Source: Actinomycetes bacterium
GTDB lineage: Bacteria; Actinomycetota; Acidimicrobiia; Acidimicrobiales; JAKAOS01
Assembly (NCBI GenBank): GCA_021790615.1
Contig: JAJYGW010000109.1
Span: 1 to 31,932 of the forward strand
Length of the DNA stretch: 31,932 bases
Direction of reading: 5' to 3'
Part shown: positions 23,506 to 29,813 of the stretch, piece after piece
How the letters are laid out: each line of letters opens with the position of its first letter
How positions within the stretch are numbered: the stretch's first letter is position 1
Position numbers and translations under genes: made by a program
The notes under the pieces: generated by a model
The model's input: the letters and a program-made list of their open reading frames with translations, nothing else
What the model was told of the DNA's origin: nothing
Databases searched by the model: none

Positions 23506-23943
23506 TTACTCCTGGACGAGCTCGATGAGCGTCCCGAACGCCGACTTCGGGTGCACGAAGGCAACCGTCGTCCCACGCGAGCCGGGCCGTGGCGCCTCGT
23601 CGATCGTCGTGGCGCCGGCCGCCTTCATGGACGCGAGCGCGGCGGCGCAGTCGGTCACGCGGTAGCCGACGTGGTGGATCCCCTCGCCCTTGCGGTCGAG
23701 GTACTTGGCCACAGGCGAGTCCTCGCGCGTGGGCGTCAGCAGCTGCACGTAGGAGTCGGCGACCTCGAGGAGGGCCTCCTCGACGCCATCGGACTCGATC
23801 CGCTCGCGATGGGCCACCGTCGCGCCGAGCGTCCGCTCGTACCACGCCACGGCCGCGTCCAGGTCACGAACCGCGATCGCGACGTGGTCGATCTCGGTGA
23901 GCTCGAAGGCGTGGGCGGCGGCGTCCTTCGCCCCGCCGCTCAT
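23506..23943 (-). CDS. mce: Ethylmalonyl-CoA/methylmalonyl-CoA epimerase (VOC family)
   Basis: 145-residue glyoxalase-fold metalloenzyme that inverts the alpha carbon of 2-alkylmalonyl-CoA. Metal ligands fit those known for Propionibacterium methylmalonyl-CoA epimerase (H12, Q65, H91, E141): here H20 (IDHVAIAV), Q67 (YVQLL), H91 (GIHHVGY; H90 is next to it) and E141 (TLIELVQE). The ATG at 23943 overlaps the ccr stop as ATGA, so it is translationally coupled to crotonyl-CoA carboxylase/reductase. In the ethylmalonyl-CoA pathway the same enzyme serves both ethylmalonyl-CoA and methylmalonyl-CoA. The frame is open to 24171, but that part lies within ccr and lacks family sequence. Confidence 0.94.
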   Translation of the reverse strand: MSGGAKDAAAHAFELTEIDHVAIAVRDLDAAVAWYERTLGATVAHRERIESDGVEEALLEVADSYVQLLTPTREDSPVAKYLDRKGEGIHHVGYRVTDCAAALASMKAAGATTIDEAPRPGSRGTTVAFVHPKSAFGTLIELVQE

Positions 23944-25280
23944 GCGCCGAGCCTCCGGAACGCAGTGATCCTCTCCTCCCCGACCTTCTCCCGGAGCTCG
24001 GGGTTGGCGATGCCGAGACCCTCCGAGGGCGCCAGGCAGAGAACACCGATCTTGCCCTCGTGCAGGTTGCCGTGCACCTGCTGCGCCGCCTCGCCGACCT
24101 CCTCGAGCGGGTAGACGACCGAGAGGATCGGCTGGATGGCGCCGAGGGCGATGAGCCGGTTCGCGTCCCATGCCTCCCGGTAGTTCGCGAAGTGCGAGGA
24201 CTTGATCTGCTTGAGCTTCATCCAGAGGTGGCGGTTGTCGTACTCGATCATGTAGCCGGAAGTGGCCGCGCAGGTCACGACGGTTCCGCCCCGTTTCGCC
24301 ACGAACACGGACGCACCCATGGTCTGGCGCCCCGGGTGCTCGAAGACGATGTCCGGGTCCTCACCCGCGACGGCTCGGATGTCCTTGCCGAAGCGCCGCC
24401 ACTCCGATTCGTCCTGGGTGTGCTCGTCCACCCAGAACCGGTACGCCTTCGCCGCCCGATCGATCGCCGCCTCGCAACCGAGCGCCTCGAGCAGCTTGAT
24501 CTTCGATGCCGAGCTCACAACACCCACGGGGATGCCGCCGCCGTTCAGGACGTACTGCACCGCATACCCGCCGAGGCCGCCGGTGGCACCCCAGACGAGG
24601 ACGACATCGCCCTGCTTCATGTCGGCGCCGTTCTTCGAGACGAGCATCCGGTAGGACGTCGAGTTGCAGAGGGCGTTGCAGGCGGCCTCCTCCCAGCTCA
24701 GGTGCTCGGGCTTCGGCATCAGCTGGTTGGCCTTCACGACAGAGAGGTCGGCGAGGCCGCCGAAGTTCGTCTCGAAGCCCCAGATCCGCTGGTTGGCGGC
24801 GAGCATCGAGTCGTCATGGGCGGAAGGGTCCTGGTCGTCGACGTAATTGCAGTGGATCACGACCCGATCGCCCGCCTTCCAGTTGCGGACTGCCGATCCG
24901 GTGCGCAGCACGACACCGGAGGCGTCCGAGCCGACGACGTGGTAGGGGAGATCGTGCCTGGCGCCCCACACGCTCTCCTTGCCGAGGCGGGCGAGGAAGC
25001 CGAACGTCGGCAGCGGCTCGAAGATCGAGGTCCAGACGGTGTTGAAGTTGATGGCGGAGGCCATGACCGCGATGAAGCACTCGTCCGGCGCCAGCTCGGG
25101 AACTGCCACCTCGCCGACGTGGAGCGACTTGCGCGGGTCCTTCTCGTCCGAGCTGAGACCCTCGAACATCTCGGTCTCGTCGAGGCGGACGAAGGCGGCC
25201 CGGTAGGCCTCCGGGAGCGGCAGTGCGGCGAGCTCCTCGCCGGGCGCACCGGCGAGGATGGCGTCACGGATGGCTTGCAT
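23940..25280 (-). CDS. ccr: Crotonyl-CoA carboxylase/reductase
   Basis: 446-residue MDR-family enzyme that reduces crotonyl-CoA with NADPH and fixes CO2 to form (2S)-ethylmalonyl-CoA, the key step of the ethylmalonyl-CoA pathway. Residues matching the CO2-binding set of Kitasatospora Ccr (N81, F170, E171, H365) are present as N80 (AINFNTVW), F169/E170 (GFETNFGG) and H363 (SHFANYRE), so carboxylation is likely retained. The NADPH fold GATGGLGGYAVQY and FEHPGRQT are also visible. The start ATG 25280 lies six bases after TACTGT. The epimerase gene follows with a 4-base overlap, and the thiolase gene is divergent. The frame extends to 25388, but that would run through the promoter. Confidence 0.96.
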   Translation of the reverse strand: MQAIRDAILAGAPGEELAALPLPEAYRAAFVRLDETEMFEGLSSDEKDPRKSLHVGEVAVPELAPDECFIAVMASAINFNTVWTSIFEPLPTFGFLARLGKESVWGARHDLPYHVVGSDASGVVLRTGSAVRNWKAGDRVVIHCNYVDDQDPSAHDDSMLAANQRIWGFETNFGGLADLSVVKANQLMPKPEHLSWEEAACNALCNSTSYRMLVSKNGADMKQGDVVLVWGATGGLGGYAVQYVLNGGGIPVGVVSSASKIKLLEALGCEAAIDRAAKAYRFWVDEHTQDESEWRRFGKDIRAVAGEDPDIVFEHPGRQTMGASVFVAKRGGTVVTCAATSGYMIEYDNRHLWMKLKQIKSSHFANYREAWDANRLIALGAIQPILSVVYPLEEVGEAAQQVHGNLHEGKIGVLCLAPSEGLGIANPELREKVGEERITAFRRLGA

Positions 25281-25286
25281 GCCGGG

Positions 25287-25292
25287 ACAGTA
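25287..25292 (-). promoter_or_regulatory. -10 element (TACTGT) of ccr, leaderless
   Basis: On the minus strand GGTACTGT is followed by CCCGGC and the ATG at 25280. Upstream, ACTTG-N7-CAAGT at 25303-25319 is a small inverted repeat in the position of the -35 and could be an operator. Confidence 0.55.
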
Positions 25293-25335
25293 CCCCGCGG
25301 TCACTTGTGTAGCCCAAGTCGCAGGCAGTGGCGGG

Positions 25336-25341
25336 TAGGCT
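25336..25341 (+). promoter_or_regulatory. Candidate -10 element (TAGGCT) of the thiolase gene
   Basis: GGTAGGCT lies 67 bases before the ATG at 25409, giving a leader of about 60 bases. This gene, unlike ccr on the other side, has a strong Shine-Dalgarno sequence (AAGGAG). Confidence 0.35.
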
Positions 25342-25408
25342 CCGCTGACCGAGCTCCGCTCGACGTGGAGCGCCGGCAGTGTCGGCATCCGAAGGAGAAG
25401 TGCGAGAA

Positions 25409-26593
25409 ATGCCCGGATCCGTGATCGTCGCTTCGGCCAGGACCCCGATCGGCAAGCTCTCGGGAGCGCTCGCCGGGTTCACCGCGATGGACCTCGGTGG
25501 CTTTGCCATCAAGGCCGCACTCGAACGCGCCGGGATACCCCCGGAAGCAGTCGACTACGTCTTCATGGGCCAGGTGCTGCAGGCCGGGCAGGGCCAGATC
25601 ACCGCTCGCCAGGCTGCCGTGAAGGCGGGCATCCCGATGACCGTGCCTGCCACGACAGTCAACAAGGTCTGCCTGTCGGGCTTGAACGCATTGCATCTCG
25701 CCGACCTCGTCATCAACGCCGGCGAGGCCGACATCGTCGTTGCCGGTGGGATGGAGTCGATGACACAGGCGCCGTACCTCCTTCCCGGAGCTCGGGCGGG
25801 GTACCGTGCGGGCGACCAGAAGGTCGTCGACTCGATGATGTACGACGGGCTCTTCTGCGCCTTCGACCTGTGCGCCATGGGCGCCGGCACGGAGCGCTAC
25901 AGCAGGGCGGCCGAGATCGCTCGTGACCGGCAGGACGCCTTCGCCGCCACCTCGCACGAGCGGGCGGCTGCCGCCATCAAGGACGGGCGCTTCGGCGACG
26001 AGATCGTTCCGGTCTCCGTCCCGCAGCGGAAGGGCGACCCTGTCGTCGTCGACACCGACGAGGGAGTCCGGCCCGAGACGACGGTCGAGTCACTCGGCAA
26101 GCTGCGGGGCGCCTTCGAGGCGGACGGCACGATCACCGCCGGCAACGCCAGCCAGATCTCCGACGGTGGTGCCGCCATGATCGTCATGTCTCGGGCGAAG
26201 GCCGAGGCGCTCGGCGTCACCCCGCTCGCCGAGGTCGTCGGCTACGGCCAGGTGGCCGGACCGGATGCGTCGCTTCTGACCCAGCCTTCCCGGGCGATCG
26301 CCGAGGCGCTGTCGCGTTCCGGCCTCTCTGTCGCCGACATCGACCTGTTCGAGATCAACGAGGCCTTCGCCGCCGTCGGCGTCGCCGCGATGGACGACCT
26401 CGGCATCACCTCGGACGTGACGAACGTCAACGGCGGCGCCATCGCACTCGGGCACCCGATCGGCATGTCGGGGGCTCGGCTCGCCATCACGGCCGTGAAC
26501 GAGCTTCGCCGCCGGGGTGGCGGGACGGCCGCGGTCGCCCTCTGCGGCGGTGGCGGCCAGGGCGACGCGGCACTGCTGCGAACGGTCTCCTGA
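25409..26593 (+). CDS. Acetyl-CoA C-acetyltransferase (acetoacetyl-CoA thiolase)
   Basis: 394-residue biosynthetic/degradative thiolase with the full catalytic set: C88 (NKVCLSGLNAL), H349 (GGAIALGHPIG) and C379 (ALCGGGGQGDA). It condenses two acetyl-CoA to acetoacetyl-CoA, the entry step to the ethylmalonyl-CoA pathway or polyhydroxybutyrate. The start at ATG 25409 is set by AAGGAG about 12 bases upstream; an in-frame GTG at 25379 exists but precedes the Shine-Dalgarno sequence. The gene diverges from ccr with 128 bases between starts, so the two can be co-regulated from one control region. It is clearly different from the cysteine-less thiolase-like protein at 1862-3025. Confidence 0.95.
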   Translation: MPGSVIVASARTPIGKLSGALAGFTAMDLGGFAIKAALERAGIPPEAVDYVFMGQVLQAGQGQITARQAAVKAGIPMTVPATTVNKVCLSGLNALHLADLVINAGEADIVVAGGMESMTQAPYLLPGARAGYRAGDQKVVDSMMYDGLFCAFDLCAMGAGTERYSRAAEIARDRQDAFAATSHERAAAAIKDGRFGDEIVPVSVPQRKGDPVVVDTDEGVRPETTVESLGKLRGAFEADGTITAGNASQISDGGAAMIVMSRAKAEALGVTPLAEVVGYGQVAGPDASLLTQPSRAIAEALSRSGLSVADIDLFEINEAFAAVGVAAMDDLGITSDVTNVNGGAIALGHPIGMSGARLAITAVNELRRRGGGTAAVALCGGGGQGDAALLRTVS

Positions 26594-26624
26594 GCCCTGG
26601 CGGCTCGTAGCGGCTCGGCCGCGC

Positions 26625-27365
26625 CTACTCGGGCGCTGCCTCGCGGGTGTAGTCGTGCCAGGCGCGGCCGTCCCACCAGCGGAACGGCGCGACTCCGGAC
26701 GGGTCCGGATACCACCCGGCCGGGACCGTGACCGGTGGGACATGACGACCCGGGTCGTCGGCCGGCGTCGCGCCCGATGCGCTCACGTCGCCGGCGAGAC
26801 GCTCTATCTCGTCGACCCTCGCTCGTGGGCCGACGAAGGAGACCGGACCCTGCGCTCGGCTCGACACCAGCATGCGCGCGAGAAGCTGGTCGAGGATCGG
26901 ATGTCCGGCGAGCTGGGGCGGGATCACCAGACCCTGGCCGTTCGCTCGCAGCCTGAGGAGAACCATCCCGTCCCGCGGCCCCTTCATCCAGCGCCACGGC
27001 CTCGAGAAACCATCGGGTCCGATCCGGATCGTGCCCAATCCCGCCAGATCGAGGTCCTGTCCTCTCGAACCGTCCAGGCGTTCGAGCCGGAGCGAGTGAT
27101 CGGTCGCCACGACCGCAGTCGGGCGGGCACGTACGAACGTCCTGAGGAAGCGAACGGCCCAGGTGACACCGATCACCGCAGGCAGCAGCTCGATGAGCAG
27201 CAGCTGCAGTCCGACCTGGAGCTCGGCGACGGAGATGGCGCCGCCGACGAGGATGCAGAGCAGCGCCGCCAGCACGAGCCGTAGCCGCGTCCGCTGCCAC
27301 TCCTCCGGGGTCGGACTCGACCGAAGAGCGAGGCCCTCCGCCGTGTCCAGCTGCTCCAGCTTCAT
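26625..27365 (-). CDS. Membrane protein with C-terminal DUF2510 domain
   Basis: 246-residue protein. A hydrophilic N-terminus (1-28) is followed by two membrane segments (LRLVLAALLCILVGGAISVA and LQLLLIELLPAVIGVTWAV). The middle part (about 75-160) looks like a PH-like beta domain (SLRLERLDG, then GLGTIRIGPDGF). The C-terminus carries DUF2510 (PAGWYPDPSG, then FRWWDGRAWHDYT), a short actinobacterial module often found on membrane or secreted proteins. The function is unknown. The ATG at 27365 follows TATCGT by 7 bases, matching the leaderless pattern. The gene is convergent with the thiolase gene (31 bases apart) and 24 bases downstream of the Rieske gene. Confidence 0.82.
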   Translation of the reverse strand: MKLEQLDTAEGLALRSSPTPEEWQRTRLRLVLAALLCILVGGAISVAELQVGLQLLLIELLPAVIGVTWAVRFLRTFVRARPTAVVATDHSLRLERLDGSRGQDLDLAGLGTIRIGPDGFSRPWRWMKGPRDGMVLLRLRANGQGLVIPPQLAGHPILDQLLARMLVSSRAQGPVSFVGPRARVDEIERLAGDVSASGATPADDPGRHVPPVTVPAGWYPDPSGVAPFRWWDGRAWHDYTREAAPE

Positions 27366-27372
27366 GCGAGCA

Positions 27373-27378
27373 ACGATA
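27373..27378 (-). promoter_or_regulatory. -10 element (TATCGT) of the DUF2510 gene, leaderless
   Basis: TATCGT on the minus strand is followed by 7 bases and the ATG at 27365, in the 24-base gap downstream of the Rieske gene. Confidence 0.45.
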
Positions 27379-27389
27379 GAGGACGGGTG

Positions 27390-28325
27390 TCAGCTGCGGA
27401 CTTCGATGCGTCCGTTGTGCTCTCGCACGCGGTACATCGGCTGCGCCGAGGCAGCAGGGGCACGGATCACATGCCCGTCCTCGAGGCTGAACGTGCTGCC
27501 GTGCATGGGGCACGTCACGCACCCGTTCTCGAACTTGCCGGGGGCGAGCGGCCATCCGGCATGCGAGCAGCGGTTGGCCAAAGCCTTGATGTCACCGTTG
27601 TGCCGGACGAGCAGCACCTCGACCTCGCCCGCGCGCGCGACGGTGTGGGCACCTTCGGAAAGCTCCTCGGCCGCCCCGGCATCGACCCACTCCTCGAGCT
27701 TCGGGTGGAACCCCGTGTGATCCACTCCGACACCCAGCACATATGACAGATGGCCGCCGAGGTAGCCGGTGGCCGCGAGCACGCCGAGGCCGAGGAAGGA
27801 GGAGACCCTGCCGCGTCCGCGACGGCCGCGCACTCTGTGCAGCTTGCCGCGATGCAGGAAGGACCGGGTGTAGAGCCCGAGCGCGATCGAGTTGCCGGCC
27901 GCGTGCACGAGACCGATCCGCCTCGCGTCGCCGTAGACGTCGATCCAGTCCGACAGACCGGAGGCGGCAGTCGGGAGCGCCGAGACGATCCCCGCGCCGA
28001 TCAGGCGCCGTGCGATCTTCGGGTGGCGTGGTGCCATGACGTCGACGAGGGCGGCGCTCGTGAAGGAGCCGACCGCGATGTCGGTCAACATCGGGTGAAG
28101 GCGGTGGCCGAGCCAGACGCCGGAGAGGGCGTTCCGGACGGGCGGCGCCTCCACCCGCGGGCGGACCAGCTTGTCCACCTGGTCTGCAACCCGGTCGAGA
28201 TGCTTGAGCTGCCCGATCCGGTCGATCTGGTCACGGACGGTCTTCGGGAGTTGTCCCGCGGAGATCCTGGTCACCCGGCGCGCGTACCCGGACCAACTCC
28301 GGCGGAACCGTTCGTCATGTATCAC
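27390..28325 (-). CDS. DUF2231 membrane domain fused to a Rieske [2Fe-2S] domain
   Basis: 311-residue protein. The N-terminal 60 residues are basic and helical. A DUF2231-type membrane region follows (GHRLHPMLTDIAVGSFTSAALVDV, SALPTAASGLSDWI, GLVHAAGNSIALGLYT, LGVLAATGYLGGHLSYV). The C-terminal 100 residues form a Rieske ferredoxin-like domain with cluster ligands C-x-H (RCSHAGWPL) and C-x-x-H (TCPMHGSTF). It is probably a membrane-anchored electron carrier; no oxygenase partner is present nearby. I used GTG 28325 as start; a later GTG at VTRISAGQ (about residue 18) is possible. The gene lies downstream of recR on the same strand, with an 80-base gap. Confidence 0.87.
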   Translation of the reverse strand: MIHDERFRRSWSGYARRVTRISAGQLPKTVRDQIDRIGQLKHLDRVADQVDKLVRPRVEAPPVRNALSGVWLGHRLHPMLTDIAVGSFTSAALVDVMAPRHPKIARRLIGAGIVSALPTAASGLSDWIDVYGDARRIGLVHAAGNSIALGLYTRSFLHRGKLHRVRGRRGRGRVSSFLGLGVLAATGYLGGHLSYVLGVGVDHTGFHPKLEEWVDAGAAEELSEGAHTVARAGEVEVLLVRHNGDIKALANRCSHAGWPLAPGKFENGCVTCPMHGSTFSLEDGHVIRAPAASAQPMYRVREHNGRIEVRS

Positions 28326-28335
28326 TGCACAGTGA
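28322..28335. repeat. Short inverted repeat TCACTG-CA-CAGTGA over the Rieske start
   Basis: Arms of 6 bases with a 2-base centre cover the GTG at 28325 and the bases just upstream. Possible operator or coincidence. Confidence 0.3.
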
Positions 28336-28405
28336 CTGGGCTCTCGGACCTCGGCGGCCTTCGGCGCCTCTCGGGGCTCAGACGATCAGCTCAGGGTGCT
28401 CAGGC

Positions 28406-29005
28406 TCAGCCGGCGACCTCTCGCCTTCCGAGCAGAGCCCGCCCGAGTGTCAGCTCGTCCGCGTACTCGAGGTCGCCGCCGACCGGCAGGCCGCTCGCGA
28501 TCCTGGTCACCTTGATGCCGAGGGGGGCGAGGAGCCGCGCCAGGTACATCGCCGTCGCCTCTCCCTCGAGGTTCGGATTAGTGCAGAGGATCACCTCGAC
28601 GATGTTGTGGTCGGAGAGCCGTTCGAGGAGGTCCCTCACGCGCAGCTGCTCAGGGCCGATCCCCTCGATCGGGTTCAGCGGACCTCCGAGCACGTGGTAG
28701 GTCCCGTGGAACTCACGGGTGCGCTCCACTGCGACGATGTCCCGTGGGTCCTCGACGACGCAGACGACGGTCTGGTCCCGGCGCGAGTCCGCACAGATCG
28801 TGCAGAGCTCGTTCTCGGCCACGTTGAAGCAGCGCTCGCACAGGCGGATCCGGTCCTTCACCTCGCCGATCGCGGCGGCGAGGCGCACCGCCTCCTCCTT
28901 CGGCACCTCGAGGAGATGGAACGCGATCCGCTGCGCGGACTTCGGGCCGACTCCGGGAAGACGGCTGAGCTCGTCGACGAGCGCCTGGATCGGTCCCGCG
29001 AACAC
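28406..29005 (-). CDS. recR: Recombination mediator protein RecR
   Basis: 199-residue RecR acting with RecF/RecO in loading RecA at gaps. The helix-hairpin-helix is at the N-terminus ([17 protein letters not shown]), followed by the C4 zinc finger ([19 protein letters not shown]) and the Toprim domain ([17 protein letters not shown], then [19 protein letters not shown]), ending with [23 protein letters not shown] chose GTG 29005 because the protein then begins [12 protein letters not shown], the normal family start, and the length is typical. The frame is open to ATG 29065, but those 20 residues overlap ybaB and have no family match. The start lies 7 bases after the ybaB stop, so coupling is likely. 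Confidence 0.95.
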   Translation of the reverse strand: MFAGPIQALVDELSRLPGVGPKSAQRIAFHLLEVPKEEAVRLAAAIGEVKDRIRLCERCFNVAENELCTICADSRRDQTVVCVVEDPRDIVAVERTREFHGTYHVLGGPLNPIEGIGPEQLRVRDLLERLSDHNIVEVILCTNPNLEGEATAMYLARLLAPLGIKVTRIASGLPVGGDLEYADELTLGRALLGRREVAG

Positions 29006-29012
29006 GGCGTGA

Positions 29013-29813
29013 TCAGCCGGCAGCGCCGTCTTCGTCCGGCTCGGGATGTCCGGCCGTGCCGTCATGCCCCGCCGTTGCTCCCGAGCCGCCCTCGGGCTGG
29101 GCTTCGCTGTCCGGCTCCGCCTCGGCGTCCGGCTCCGCCTCGGCGTCCCACTCAGCGTCCATGTCGAAGTCGGTGACCGGGCCTTCGGAGCCGAACAGCT
29201 CGTTCATGAAGTCGGAGAGCTCAGCCGGCATGCCCGCGGGCAGCGAGGCACCGAGTGAGCCGAAGATGCCCAGCCCGCCCGGACCGGGTGGTTGGTCGCT
29301 CTCGGCGGCGCCACCGGGCTCGCCGCTTCCACCCAGGCTGCCGAACAGGCCCTGGACCATCGCACCGAAGTCCAGCGCCGGCGGGAACAGCGACCCTGCA
29401 GCCTGCTCGCGAAGCTCCAGGGCATCGGCGAGCGCATGACGGAGTGCCGCCAGGACGAGGTCCTCGAGCATCCCGACGTCCTCGGGGTCGACAACCTCCT
29501 TCGAGATCCTCACAGAGAGCGCGTCGAGGTTGCCGTTCAGCCGGATCTCGACGGATCCGCCGCCGGCCCGCCCGGTCACGGCCTGCTTGCCAGCCGCCTC
29601 CGCCGCTTCCTCCAACTGATCCCTCGCCTGACCGAACAGGCCGGACAGTCCTCCGAGGGGGGCGATCGATCCCAGCTCGCCGAGGCCCGGGGGGTCTTGC
29701 TCCCCGACCTGGCTCGAGTCCTCGTCCGCGCGCGGCTCCTGCCTGCCTGCGGCTCCGGTAGCTCCGGCACCGGCCGCCTCTGCCGGTTCGCGTCCGTCGT
29801 CGTACGTGCTCAT
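29013..29813 (-). CDS. YbaB/EbfC family nucleoid-associated protein with long acidic tail
   Basis: 266 residues, more than twice the usual 100-115. The YbaB core is at about residues 50-150 ([17 protein letters not shown], then [23 protein letters not shown], then [16 protein letters not shown]). It is preceded by a disordered Gly/Ala/Glu N-terminus and followed by a Gly/Pro-rich stretch and an acidic repeat tail ([16 protein letters not shown]) encoded by 18-base tandem repeats. The family binds DNA as a dimer and is regularly found between dnaX and recR. The ATG at 29813 has AGGAGG about 7 bases upstream and overlaps the dnaX stop as ATGA. Confidence 0.9.
   Translation of the reverse strand: MSTYDDGREPAEAAGAGATGAAGRQEPRADEDSSQVGEQDPPGLGELGSIAPLGGLSGLFGQARDQLEEAAEAAGKQAVTGRAGGGSVEIRLNGNLDALSVRISKEVVDPEDVGMLEDLVLAALRHALADALELREQAAGSLFPPALDFGAMVQGLFGSLGGSGEPGGAAESDQPPGPGGLGIFGSLGASLPAGMPAELSDFMNELFGSEGPVTDFDMDAEWDAEAEPDAEAEPDSEAQPEGGSGATAGHDGTAGHPEPDEDGAAG
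29101..29154. repeat. Three tandem 18-base units inside the ybaB acidic tail
   Basis: Units at 29101-29118, 29119-29136 and 29137-29154 differ at a few positions. On the minus strand they encode the repeated acidic hexapeptides of the E(P/W)D(A/S)EA type. Probably arose by replication slippage. Confidence 0.7.

Noticed and set aside
29006..29065. Longer RecR start at ATG 29065
   Set aside because: The 20 extra residues overlap ybaB and do not resemble RecR. GTG 29005 gives the normal family N-terminus and length.
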